Source: Streptomyces sp. NRRL F-4489
Lineage (GTDB): Bacteria > Actinomycetota > Actinomycetes > Streptomycetales > Streptomycetaceae
Direction: 5' to 3'
Length of the DNA: 33,589 nt
Assembly: GCF_001509485.1 (NCBI RefSeq)
Contig: NZ_LLZI01000263.1
Span: forward strand, 1-33,589
Under the pieces are notes generated by a model that was given only the letters and a program-made list of their open reading frames with translations, searched no databases and had not been told where the DNA came from. Position 1 is the stretch's first letter. Each line of letters begins with the position of its first letter. Position numbers and translations under genes: made by a program. Of the stretch, positions 1-7,900 are shown piece after piece.

Positions 1-72
1 CTCACCGCCACCGGCCTAACCCTCATCACCACCTCCTACTTCCTCTGGCGCACCCGCCCCAGAACCCCCTGA
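1..72 (+). CDS. C-terminal end of a membrane protein (5' truncated by window)
   Basis: Reading frame 1 is open from the first base and gives 23 residues before a TGA stop at 70-72. They form a hydrophobic stretch (LTATGLTLITTSYFLW) followed by a short basic tail (RTRPRTP), the usual look of a last transmembrane helix and cytosolic tail. The family cannot be named from so little; an MFS-type transporter is possible. It is followed by a very strong palindrome that would end its transcript. Confidence 0.45.
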   Translation, partial: LTATGLTLITTSYFLWRTRPRTP

Positions 73-161
73 CTCCAACCCGCACCACACCACCCCCAAA
101 CCCGCACCAACCCACTCACGCCAGCCCCCACGCACCGTATTTACGACCCCCAACGGGAGGG

Positions 162-236
162 GCCGGGTCTGCGGGGTGGGGGTGTGCCGGACGTAAAGCG
201 AAGCAGTCCGGCACACCCCCACCCCGCAGACCCGGC
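162..236. terminator. 31-bp perfect inverted repeat, probable bidirectional terminator
   Basis: Bases 162-192 and 206-236 are exact reverse complements (31 bp), separated by a 13-nt loop (GTAAAGCGAAGCA). The stem is extremely GC rich and has no U-tract, as is common for actinobacterial terminators. It lies about 90 nt after the stop of the truncated upstream gene and 120 nt before the SseB-family gene. Its length and perfection exceed those of an ordinary terminator, so it may also be a copy of a dispersed palindromic repeat. Confidence 0.75.
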
Positions 237-342
237 ACCGCGGCCGAAAAGCCCCGCGCAGCGGCAACAAAGCGATGCGCCGCAGGCGCACACGAAAAGC
301 CCCCCACGGCGGGGTAGCCAAAAACGTGGGAAGCCCCCCCGA

Positions 343-348
343 TACGCT
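343..348 (+). promoter_or_regulatory. -10 hexamer of a probable leaderless promoter for the SseB-family gene
   Basis: TACGCT matches the TANNNT -10 pattern and ends 7 nt before the GTG at 356, the spacing expected if transcription starts on the first base of the start codon. No good Shine-Dalgarno sequence precedes the GTG, which agrees with leaderless translation. No convincing -35 is visible. Confidence 0.4.
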
Positions 349-355
349 CGGGAAC

Positions 356-1096
356 GTGCAAAAAAACATCCCAACCCCCGGCTACGCGGACGACGACGGC
401 ACCGCCGACCCCGCCCTCACCGCCGCCCTCGCGGCACACACGGCGGACCCGGCCGACCCGGCCACGGAACCCGCGCTGCTCGCCGCCCTGGCCGGCGCCC
501 GCCTACTGGTGCCGGTGGTAGCGGTGCTCGGGGAGGTCGAGGAGGGCCCCGACGGCCTGCGCCGCGAGAAGACCAGCGATATGGCCGTCCCGACCCTGAC
601 CGCGCCGGACGGCCGCCGCGCCCTCCCGGCGTTCACGTCCATGGAGACGCTCCACCGCTGGCGCCCGGACGCCCGCCCGGTGGCGGTGCCGCTGCAGCAG
701 GCGCTGCTGGCCGCCGCGCACGAGCAGGCCGACACCGTCGTCATCGACCTGGCCGGTCCGGCCCCGTACCAGCTCACCGGCGCCGCGCTGCGCGCCCTGG
801 CCGAGGGCCGGACGACCGCCGACCCGCTGGCGGACCCGGCCGTCACCGAGGCCCTGCGGTCCCTGCTGGCCGCAGAGCCCGCGGTCGTCGAGGCGCGGCT
901 GACCCCGTCCGCGGAGACCGACGGCACCCTCGCCGTGGGCCTCGCCGCCGGCGCCGCCCCCGCGGAGGCCGCCCAGCGCCTGGCGCAGGCGCTCGCCGCG
1001 GACGAGACCCTGCGGGCCCGCCTGGTCCGCGGCCTGGACCTGGCCCTCCTCCGCCCCGGCACCGAGGCCGCCGGCACCCCGCTCTACAGCCGCTGA
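356..1096 (+). CDS. SseB-family protein
   Basis: This 246-residue soluble protein belongs to the SseB N-terminal domain family, widespread in Streptomyces and of unknown biochemical role. The start was set at GTG 356 because family members begin with a sequence like xNKNIPxPGxxDDDG, matched here by VQKNIPTPGYADDDG; the open frame further upstream runs into the palindrome. Visible family features are the ARLLVPVVAVLGEVEE strand (about residues 45-60), the KTSDMAVPTL and RALPAFTSMETLHRW segments, and an Asp-rich N terminus. There is no signal peptide or membrane segment. It is an isolated rightward gene, separated by 215 nt from the aquaporin gene. That gap holds a small palindrome (CGGTAC-GCC-GTACCG, 1200-1214) of unknown meaning. 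Confidence 0.85.
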   Translation: MQKNIPTPGYADDDGTADPALTAALAAHTADPADPATEPALLAALAGARLLVPVVAVLGEVEEGPDGLRREKTSDMAVPTLTAPDGRRALPAFTSMETLHRWRPDARPVAVPLQQALLAAAHEQADTVVIDLAGPAPYQLTGAALRALAEGRTTADPLADPAVTEALRSLLAAEPAVVEARLTPSAETDGTLAVGLAAGAAPAEAAQRLAQALAADETLRARLVRGLDLALLRPGTEAAGTPLYSR

Positions 1097-1311
1097 CCCG
1101 GGCCCACCCGGCGCGGTCCGCGACCCGTCCGCGTCGGGCCGCCCCCTCCCCGAACGGCCCCCACGCACCGGCCCGCCCCCGGCCAGCGCCCACCGAGCGC
1201 GGTACGCCGTACCGGCGCACCGGCGCGCCCCGCCCCCTCTCCTCCAACGGGCGCCCCCGCCCTCCCGGCCGCACAATGCCAGGAGAGCTCAAGATCACGC
1301 GAGGAGAGCCC

Positions 1312-2079
1312 ATGGAGACCACGGAGACCCGCACGGTCGTATCCGAATTCCTCGGCACGCTGCTCCTGGTGTTCTTCGCCGTCGGCGCGGCAGTGCTGGC
1401 CGGCGAATACATCGGCACCTTCGGCATCGCCCTGGCCTTCGGATTCGTCATGCTGGCACTTGCCTACGCCCTCGGCCCGATCTCGGGCTGCCACATCAAC
1501 CCCGCGGTGACGCTCGGCATGCTGCTGGCGAAGCGGATCACGCCCCGTACGGCCGTCGAGTACTGGGTCGCGCAGATCCTCGGCGGCATCGTCGGCGCCG
1601 CGCTGCTCTTCCTGGTCGCCAAGCAGGTACCGGGCCTCCAGACCCACGCGGCCTTCGGGACGAACGGCTGGGGGGACCGCTCGGCGATCCACATCAACCT
1701 CGGCGGCGCGTTCGTGGCCGAGATCGTGATGACCTTCCTGTTCGTCTTCGTCGTCCTCGGCGTCACGCACAAGGTGGCGGTGGTCGGCTTCGGCGGCCTG
1801 GCGATCGGTCTGGCCCTGGGCACCGTCCACCTCATCGGCATCCCGGTGGACGGCACCTCGGTGAACCCGGCGCGGAGCCTGGGCCCGGCGATCTTCGCGG
1901 GCGGCGCGGCGATCACCCAGGTGTGGCTGTTCATCGTCGCGCCGCTGATCGGCGGGGCGCTGGCGGCCCTCGTCCACCAGGTCACCCACCCGCCGCAGGA
2001 ACCGGTCATCGTCGCCGACCGCGCCGCCCCCGTGGGCCCGGCCCGCCCCGACGAACCGGCCTCCGGCGACCGCGTCTGA
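1312..2079 (+). CDS. aqpZ: Aquaporin Z-type water channel (MIP family)
   Basis: A 255-residue six-helix inner-membrane channel of the major intrinsic protein family. Both half-helix signatures are present: HINPAVTLG (NPA at residues 63-65) and SVNPARSLGPA (NPA at 185-187). The aromatic/arginine filter reads F43, H173, T182 and R188, matching E. coli AqpZ (F43, H174, T183, R189), so water rather than glycerol selectivity is predicted. ATG 1312 was chosen because a GAGGAG ribosome-binding site sits just upstream; an in-frame ATG at 1276 would add 12 non-membrane residues. The C-terminal tail after about residue 227 is Pro/Ala rich and probably cytosolic. The gene converges on the DUF1844 gene, with a strong hairpin between them. 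Confidence 0.93.
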   Translation: METTETRTVVSEFLGTLLLVFFAVGAAVLAGEYIGTFGIALAFGFVMLALAYALGPISGCHINPAVTLGMLLAKRITPRTAVEYWVAQILGGIVGAALLFLVAKQVPGLQTHAAFGTNGWGDRSAIHINLGGAFVAEIVMTFLFVFVVLGVTHKVAVVGFGGLAIGLALGTVHLIGIPVDGTSVNPARSLGPAIFAGGAAITQVWLFIVAPLIGGALAALVHQVTHPPQEPVIVADRAAPVGPARPDEPASGDRV

Positions 2080-2105
2080 CCCGCGCCCGCCCCCACACAC
2101 ACGAA

Positions 2106-2143
2106 CGAGCCCCGGCCGGAGGATCCTCTCCGGCCGGGGCTCG
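2106..2143. terminator. Bidirectional terminator between aqpZ and the DUF1844 gene
   Basis: A 15-bp perfect stem (2106-2120 with 2129-2143, arm CGAGCCCCGGCCGGA) with an 8-nt loop containing GGATCC lies between two convergent genes. It can serve both transcripts. Confidence 0.85.
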
Positions 2144-2176
2144 CCACGGAATACGGGGGCCGTGCCCCCGGGCGGG

Positions 2177-2563
2177 TCAGCCGTAAACCGGCCCGGTGAA
2201 CTTCTCGCCGGGCCCCTGGCCGGGCTCGTCCGGGACGACCGACGCCTCGCGGAAGGCGAGCTGGAGCGACTTCAGGCCGTCCCGCAGCGGCGCCGCGTGG
2301 TACGAGCCGATCTCGGTGGCGCTGGCGGTGACCAGGCCGGCGAGCGCGTGGATCAGCTTGCGGGCCTCGTCCAGGTCCTTGTGGTCCTCGCCGCCCTCGG
2401 CCAGGCCGAGGTTGACCGCCGCCGAGCTCATCAGGTGCACCGCGACCGTCGTGATCACCTCGACCGCCGGCACGTCCGCGATGTCCCGGGTCATGGTCTC
2501 GAAGTCGGGCGCCGCGCCGGCGCTCTCCGCGGCGGCCGGCTGCTGGGGGGTCTGCTCACTCAT
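2177..2563 (-). CDS. DUF1844 family small protein
   Basis: A 128-residue cytosolic protein of the DUF1844 family, commonly found next to infC in actinobacteria; its function is unknown. The start is ATG 2563 (MSEQTPQQPAA), preceded by a purine-rich AGGAAG. The long upstream extension of this frame has no homologous look and crosses the promoter region. The conserved core is FETMTRDIADVPAVEVITT, HLMSSAAVNLGL and DLDEARKLIHALAGLV, all predicted helical, at about residues 31-90. A negatively charged, Gly/Pro-rich tail ends in FTGPVYG. It is divergent from infC, with about 420 nt of shared upstream sequence that mostly forms the infC leader. Confidence 0.9.
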   Translation of the reverse strand: MSEQTPQQPAAAESAGAAPDFETMTRDIADVPAVEVITTVAVHLMSSAAVNLGLAEGGEDHKDLDEARKLIHALAGLVTASATEIGSYHAAPLRDGLKSLQLAFREASVVPDEPGQGPGEKFTGPVYG

Positions 2564-2708
2564 GGGGTGGGGCTTCACTTCCTGCTGGAGGGGTCGCCCC
2601 CAGCCTAGGGCCCCGGCGGGACGGGGCTGCGCGCGGGAGCGCCCCGCGCCTGGGGGCCGCCCCCGCGCGTACCCCACCGCCGACCCGCACACCAGTGGGA
2701 CCGCCCCC

Positions 2709-2724
2709 TTGACTCGTGTATTCT
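2709..2724 (+). promoter_or_regulatory. Probable infC operon promoter elements
   Basis: TTGACT (2709-2714) and TATTCT (2719-2724) lie in the only relatively AT-rich patch upstream of infC. They are too close together to be the -35 and -10 of one promoter, so which is used is unclear: TATTCT could act as a -10, or TTGACT could be a -35 with a poor -10. Either places the transcript start at roughly 2731-2745 and gives a leader of about 245 nt. Confidence 0.4.
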
Positions 2725-2784
2725 GGAACAGCGACCGGCCGGACACGTAGGTGACCGGCCCACAAGTGGAGGCTCCGATCTCCC

Positions 2785-2901
2785 ACCCGACCGATCCAAG
2801 GATTGGCGGGTCAACGGTCCGGCTGCGCCCCGCGGAGACTTCGCGGCGGTGCTCCAGATCCTTGTTGGAGCCCCGCCTGTGTCACCGTCCGGGGCATTTT
2901 T
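2785..2901 (+). promoter_or_regulatory. Structured infC leader with probable transcription attenuator
   Basis: Within the long 5' leader there is a hairpin at 2785-2811 (ACCCG/CGGGT plus CCGATC/GATTGG with one bulged A and a CAAG loop) and a small CCGCG/CGCGG hairpin at 2830-2846. A 12-bp stem with one mismatch follows (2845-2856 with 2866-2877). A competing stem, GCCCCG 2870-2875 with CGGGGC 2890-2895, is followed directly by A and five T (2896-2901), a Rho-independent terminator shape. The last two stems share bases 2870-2877 and cannot coexist, the architecture of an attenuator. A second GCCCCG at 2827-2832 could also pair with 2890-2895. The trigger (L20, L35 or IF3 protein, or something else) is not visible. 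Confidence 0.55.
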
Positions 2902-2985
2902 CGTGTGCCGGCGCGGTTGGTCACACCGAACAGACGTTACGCGGCAGTCCGCCAGGCCGTCGCGTGGTGCTACCGAGGAGGATCC

Positions 2986-3600
2986 ATCAGCGCCGAGCCC
3001 CGCATCAACGACCGGATTCGCGTCCCCGAGGTGCGACTCGTCGGTCCCAGTGGCGAGCAGGTCGGCATTGTGCCGCTTGCCAAGGCCCTGGAGCTTGCGC
3101 AGGAGTACGACCTCGACCTCGTCGAGGTGGCGGCGAACGCCCGTCCGCCGGTCTGCAAGCTCATGGACTACGGAAAGTTCAAGTACGAGTCGGCCATGAA
3201 GGCCCGTGAAGCGCGCAAGAACCAGGCGCACACGGTCATCAAGGAGATGAAGCTCCGGCCGAAGATCGACCCGCACGACTACGACACCAAGAAGGGTCAC
3301 GTCGTCCGGTTCCTCAAGCAGGGTGACAAGGTCAAGATCACGATCATGTTCCGCGGTCGTGAGCAGTCCCGGCCCGAGCTGGGCTTCCGACTGCTCCAGC
3401 GGCTCGCGGAGGACGTCCAGGACCTCGGGTTCATCGAGTCGAACCCGAAGCAGGACGGCCGGAACATGATCATGGTCCTCGGTCCGCACAAGAAGAAGAC
3501 CGAGGCGATGGCCGAGGCCCGTGAGGCGCAGGCCGCCCGCAAGGCGGAGCGCCAGGGCGGGACTCCCGCGGAGCCCGCCGAGGAGCGCGCCGAGGCGTGA
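2986..3600 (+). CDS. infC: Translation initiation factor IF-3
   Basis: A 204-residue IF-3, which binds the 30S subunit, prevents premature 50S joining and checks the start codon and initiator tRNA. The N domain (about 1-75, with [20 protein letters not shown] and [13 protein letters not shown]) and the C domain (about 85-170, with [17 protein letters not shown] and [19 protein letters not shown]) are intact. An Ala/Glu-rich tail makes it longer than E. coli IF-3 (180 aa). The start is called at ATC 2986. A strong GAGGAGGA ribosome-binding site (2975-2982) lies just upstream, no ATG or GTG is available in frame near it, and a rare AUU/AUC start is a known feature of infC that allows IF-3 to repress its own synthesis. 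It heads the infC-rpmI-rplT operon. Confidence 0.95.
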   Translation: MSAEPRINDRIRVPEVRLVGPSGEQVGIVPLAKALELAQEYDLDLVEVAANARPPVCKLMDYGKFKYESAMKAREARKNQAHTVIKEMKLRPKIDPHDYDTKKGHVVRFLKQGDKVKITIMFRGREQSRPELGFRLLQRLAEDVQDLGFIESNPKQDGRNMIMVLGPHKKKTEAMAEAREAQAARKAERQGGTPAEPAEERAEA

Positions 3601-3615
3601 CCTCAAGGGGTGAGC

Positions 3616-3644
3616 TGCCCCGGACCCGGATTCAGGCCGGGGCA
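3616..3644 (+). other. infC-rpmI intercistronic hairpin
   Basis: TGCCCCGG (3616-3623) pairs exactly with CCGGGGCA (3637-3644) just after the infC stop. A second GC-rich self-complementary stretch (CCGGCCC/GGGCCGG, near 3683-3699) precedes the rpmI ribosome-binding site. They could modulate read-through or translation within the operon. Confidence 0.4.
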
Positions 3645-3731
3645 CCCGCCACGGAAAACCGATACATCTGACGCTCCCGCACACCGGCCCCCGGGCCGGC
3701 GGGAGCGCCACTGACGAGGAGAGAACGGCGC

Positions 3732-3926
3732 ATGCCGAAGAACAAGACGCACAGCGGTGCCAGCAAGCGCTTCAAGGTCACTGGCTCCGGCAAGGTGCTG
3801 CGCGAGCGCGCAGGCAAGCGCCACCTGCTCGAGCACAAGTCGTCCCGCGTGACGCGTCGCCTCACCGGCAACGCCGAGATGGCCCCGGGCGACACCGCGA
3901 AGATCAAGAAGCTTCTCGGCAAGTGA
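3732..3926 (+). CDS. rpmI: 50S ribosomal protein bL35
   Basis: A 64-residue, strongly basic protein with the bL35 signature [21 protein letters not shown] at the N terminus and a KIKKLLGK end, full length for the family. It is part of the large ribosomal subunit. ATG 3732 follows the ribosome-binding site GAGGAGAG. It lies in the conserved infC-rpmI-rplT order, 131 nt after infC. Confidence 0.97.
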   Translation: MPKNKTHSGASKRFKVTGSGKVLRERAGKRHLLEHKSSRVTRRLTGNAEMAPGDTAKIKKLLGK

Positions 3927-3987
3927 GCCGGGGCGCTCCGCCGCACGGGCGGGGCGCGCCGACCGGACCGGGACCATACGCTGATTC

Positions 3988-4014
3988 GGGCCGTGTGAGG
4001 AACGACCACGGCCC
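3988..4014 (+). other. Hairpin directly upstream of rplT
   Basis: GGGCCGTG (3988-3995) pairs perfectly with CACGGCCC (4007-4014) around an 11-nt loop, ending 6 nt before the AAGGAG ribosome-binding site of rplT. The position would suit translational control within the operon. L20 is known to repress its own operon in other bacteria, but I cannot show that this is an L20 site. Confidence 0.35.
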
Positions 4015-4033
4015 CGCTACAAGGAGTTAACAA

Positions 4034-4420
4034 GTGGCACGCGTCAAGCGGGCAGTCAACGCTCAGAAGAAGCGCCGGGCGATCCTGGAGCAGGCCAGCG
4101 GCTACCGCGGCCAGCGCTCGCGCCTGTACCGCAAGGCGAAGGAGCAGGTCACCCACTCCCTCGTCTACAACTACAACGACCGCAAGAAGCGCAAGGGCGA
4201 CTTCCGGCAGCTGTGGATCCAGCGCATCAACGCCGCTGCCCGCGCCAACGGCATGACGTACAACCGCTTCATCCAGGGTCTGAAGGCCGCCAACGTCGAG
4301 GTGGACCGCAAGATCCTCGCCGACCTGGCCGTGACCGACGCCGGTGCGTTCGCCGCCCTGGTCGAGGTCGCGCAGAAGGCGCTGCCGAGCGACGTCAACG
4401 CTCCGAAGGCCGCTGCCTGA
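4034..4420 (+). CDS. rplT: 50S ribosomal protein bL20
   Basis: A 128-residue bL20, an early assembly protein that binds 23S rRNA. The basic N-terminal arm ([38 protein letters not shown]) and the globular half ([30 protein letters not shown]) are complete. The GTG start at 4034 follows AAGGAG (4021-4026). It is the last gene of the infC operon and is followed by two hairpins. Confidence 0.97.
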   Translation: MARVKRAVNAQKKRRAILEQASGYRGQRSRLYRKAKEQVTHSLVYNYNDRKKRKGDFRQLWIQRINAAARANGMTYNRFIQGLKAANVEVDRKILADLAVTDAGAFAALVEVAQKALPSDVNAPKAAA

Positions 4421-4441
4421 ATCCCGGCCGCAGAGCGCTGT

Positions 4442-4495
4442 GACGCCGTGACGGCGTCGTGATGACGGACCCGCGGGCCCCGGCCTGCGGGTCCG
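4442..4495 (+). terminator. Tandem hairpins ending the infC-rpmI-rplT operon
   Basis: GACGCCG-TGA-CGGCGTC (4442-4458) is followed by a 9-bp stem, CGGACCCGC with GCGGGTCCG (4466-4474 with 4487-4495) around a 12-nt loop. Both lie within 80 nt of the rplT stop and before the next gene. Confidence 0.75.
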
Positions 4496-4566
4496 CCGCG
4501 TTTCCGCACCCGCCGCCGGGCCCGTACCGGGTCCCCGTACCGAACGAAAGAAGCGAGCCGCCGCCC

Positions 4567-5430
<864 letters not shown>

Positions 5431-5503
5431 CGCGATCCCGCCGGGCGGCCGCGGCCGAGCTAGTAGGCTTGCGAGCTCCGGTCCGGAAGGGGGTAACACG
5501 GCG

Positions 5504-6619
5504 ATGACGGCGGAGACTTCGGCCATCGCGGCGGCCGCCGGAAGCGGTCCGCCGGAGGCGTCCGGATGCGGTCCCGGGCTGGCCCCCGACGACCTCCCGG
5601 ACGGGCTGGTGGTGGCCGACGAGCACGGCCGGGTGGTCTGCTTCAACGCCGCGGCCGCCCGGATCACCGGCATCGCGCCGGGCGACGCGCTGGGCCGCCC
5701 GGTCGGGGACGCGCTGCCGCTCCAGGACCTCGAGGGGCGCCGCTGGTGGCAGCTGACCGACCCGTACGGGGGACTGGCCATCCGGCGCGGGCAGCCGGAG
5801 CGGAATCTGCTGCTGGGCGGCCGCGAGGTGCTGGTCTCGGCCCGCTACGTGCGTGCCGCGCCGACCGGCCCGGTGCGGCGGCTGGTGATCGCGCTGCGCG
5901 GCACCGAGGCCCGGCGGCGCACCGAGCTGAGCCACGCCGAGCTGATCGCCACCGTCGCGCACGAGCTGCGCTCGCCGCTGACCTCCGTCAAGGGTTTCAC
6001 CGCCACCCTCCTGCGGAAGTGGGAGCGGTTCACCGACGACCAGAAGCGGCTGATGCTGGAGACGGTGGACGCGGACGCCAACCGCGTCACCCGGCTGATC
6101 GCCGAGCTGCTGGACATTTCCCGGATCGACTCCGGGCGGCTGGAGGTCCGCCGGCAGCGGGTCGACATGGTCGCCGCGGTGCGCCGGCACGTCCAGGCGC
6201 AGACCACCGCCGGCCAGCGGCCGGACCGCTTCCTGATCCGGATGCGGGAGCCGCTGCCCGATCTGTGGGCGGACCCGGACAAAGTGGACCAGGTGCTGGG
6301 GAACCTCCTGGAAAACGCGGTGCGCCACGGCGCCGGAACGGTCACCATCGAGGTGGGACCGGCCGATGGCACCAGTGGGGGAGAGGGGACGAGCGTCACC
6401 GTGAGCGACGAGGGCCCGGGCATCCCCGAGGAGTCGATGAGCCGCGTGTTCACCCGCTTCTGGCGGGGCAGCAAACGCGGCGGCACGGGGCTCGGCCTCT
6501 ATATCGTCAAGGGCATCGTCGAGGCCCACGGCGGCACCATCACGGTCGGCCGGGCCCCGGCCGGCGGCGCCCAGTTCCGCTTCAGCCTGCCCGTCGCGGC
6601 CCCGGCCTTTCTCGGCTGA
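5504..6619 (+). CDS. Soluble PAS-domain sensor histidine kinase
   Basis: A 371-residue histidine kinase without membrane segments. A PAS domain (about 27-135, LPDGLVVADEHGRVVCFN) is followed by HisKA with the H box AHELRSPLTS (phospho-acceptor His153) and a HATPase domain. That domain carries the N box NLLENAVRHG (Asn271), the G1 box DEGPGIP (302-308), the F-like FTRFWRG and the G2 box GGTGLGL (326-332), so it should be catalytically active. No response-regulator gene is adjacent, so it is an orphan kinase in this window. ATG 5504 is preceded by GAAGGGGG. The location between the SpoU methyltransferase and pheS is conserved in streptomycetes as far as I recall; the signal is unknown. Confidence 0.9.
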   Translation: MTAETSAIAAAAGSGPPEASGCGPGLAPDDLPDGLVVADEHGRVVCFNAAAARITGIAPGDALGRPVGDALPLQDLEGRRWWQLTDPYGGLAIRRGQPERNLLLGGREVLVSARYVRAAPTGPVRRLVIALRGTEARRRTELSHAELIATVAHELRSPLTSVKGFTATLLRKWERFTDDQKRLMLETVDADANRVTRLIAELLDISRIDSGRLEVRRQRVDMVAAVRRHVQAQTTAGQRPDRFLIRMREPLPDLWADPDKVDQVLGNLLENAVRHGAGTVTIEVGPADGTSGGEGTSVTVSDEGPGIPEESMSRVFTRFWRGSKRGGTGLGLYIVKGIVEAHGGTITVGRAPAGGAQFRFSLPVAAPAFLG

Positions 6620-6672
6620 CGGGCCCCGGCGGGCGCCCCGGCACCCGGGGGCGGGCCGCCCGCCCCTTAGAC

Positions 6673-6678
6673 TTGACC
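6673..6678 (+). promoter_or_regulatory. Possible -35 element for pheST
   Basis: TTGACC lies about 100 nt upstream of pheS in the least GC-rich part of the gap. A matching -10 at 17-18 nt is not obvious. No T-box or leader-peptide Phe codon run was recognised in the leader. Confidence 0.25.
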
Positions 6679-6775
6679 TTTGGCACCTTTGGCGCACAGG
6701 CATCGCGGACACGCGGGCGCAGAGCCGAGGCGAAGCGAGCCGCGCCAAGCCACACCACCGGAAGCACGGGAAGAG

Positions 6776-7900
6776 ATGTCCGCACCCAATAAGTCGTACG
6801 ACCCTGTCGAGGTCGAAGCCCTGAAACCGGAAGAGATCGCCCGACGGGTCGATGAGGCGCTGGCCGCCATCGCGGCCGCGGGTGACCTTGACGAGCTCGC
6901 CCGGGCGAAGGTCGCGCACACCGGTGGCACCTCGCCGCTGGCGCTGGCCAACCGCGAGATCGGCGCCCTCCCCCCGGCCGCCAAGGCGGACGCCGGCAAG
7001 CGCGTCGGCCAGGCCCGGGGCCGGGTCAGCCAGGCGCTCAAGGCCCGCCAGGAGGAGCTGGAGGCGGAGCGCGACGCGCGCGTGCTGGTCGAGGAGGCGG
7101 TGGACGTCACGCTGCCCTACGACCGGATCCCGGCCGGCGCCCGGCACCCGCTGACCACCTTCATGGAGCGGGTCGCCGACGTCTTCGTGGCGATGGGCTA
7201 CGAGGTCGCCGAGGGCCCCGAGGTCGAGGCCGAGTGGTTCAACTTCGACGCGCTGAACTTCGTCCCGGACCACCCGGCGCGCCAGATGCAGGACACCTTC
7301 TTCGTGAAGGCCAACGGCGCGCAGGGCGACGAGTCGGGCGTGGTGCTGCGCACCCACACCTCGCCGGTGCAGGCCCGTACGCTGGTCGACCGCGAGCCGC
7401 CGGTCTACGTCGTCTGCCCGGGGCGGGTCTACCGCACCGACGAGCTGGACGCCACGCACTCCCCGGTCTTCCACCAGATCGAGCTGCTGGCCGTGGACGA
7501 GGGCCTGACCATGGCGGACCTCAAGGGCACGCTGGACCACATGGTCCAGGCGCTCTTCGGCCCGGACATGAAGACCCGGCTGCGGCCCAACTACTTCCCG
7601 TTCACCGAGCCGTCCGCCGAGATGGACATGGTCTGCTACGTCTGCCGTGGCGCGTCCGTGGGCAACCCCGACCGGCCCTGCCGCACCTGCTCCAGCGAGG
7701 GCTGGATCGAGCTGGGCGGCTGCGGGATGGTCAACCCCAAGGTCCTGATCGCCTGCGGTGTGGACCCGGAGAAGTACAGCGGCTTCGCCTTCGGGTTCGG
7801 AATCGACCGGATGCTGATGTTCCGGCACAACGTGGAAGACATGCGCGACATGTTCGAGGGCGACGTCCGGTTCACCCGGCCGTTCGGGATGGAGATCTGA
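6776..7900 (+). CDS. pheS: Phenylalanyl-tRNA synthetase alpha subunit
   Basis: A 374-residue alpha subunit of the (alpha-beta)2 class II synthetase that charges tRNA-Phe. An N-terminal coiled coil (about 10-110) is followed by the catalytic domain with motif 2 around the segment following [18 protein letters not shown] and motif 3 [14 protein letters not shown] near the C terminus. A Cys-rich insert (CYVC...CRTC) is typical of Gram-positive PheS. ATG 6776 gives the usual N terminus ([16 protein letters not shown]) and follows GGGAAGAG. The stop TGA (7898-7900) overlaps the pheT ATG by one base, so the two subunits are translationally coupled. Confidence 0.97.
   Translation: MSAPNKSYDPVEVEALKPEEIARRVDEALAAIAAAGDLDELARAKVAHTGGTSPLALANREIGALPPAAKADAGKRVGQARGRVSQALKARQEELEAERDARVLVEEAVDVTLPYDRIPAGARHPLTTFMERVADVFVAMGYEVAEGPEVEAEWFNFDALNFVPDHPARQMQDTFFVKANGAQGDESGVVLRTHTSPVQARTLVDREPPVYVVCPGRVYRTDELDATHSPVFHQIELLAVDEGLTMADLKGTLDHMVQALFGPDMKTRLRPNYFPFTEPSAEMDMVCYVCRGASVGNPDRPCRTCSSEGWIELGGCGMVNPKVLIACGVDPEKYSGFAFGFGIDRMLMFRHNVEDMRDMFEGDVRFTRPFGMEI

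Noticed and set aside
184..1311. A very long open frame running from 184 into the aquaporin gene
   Set aside because: Its first 375 residues are low-complexity Arg/Pro/Gly sequence antisense or out of frame to the SseB-family gene; only the part from 1312 is a real protein.
2751..3209. A rightward GTG frame through the infC leader as a leader peptide or gene
   Set aside because: It continues out of frame deep into infC, has Arg/Ser/Pro-rich composition and no ribosome-binding site.
6620..6775. A T-box or Phe leader peptide upstream of pheS
   Set aside because: No Phe-codon run and no T-box bulge sequence could be found in the 156-nt gap.
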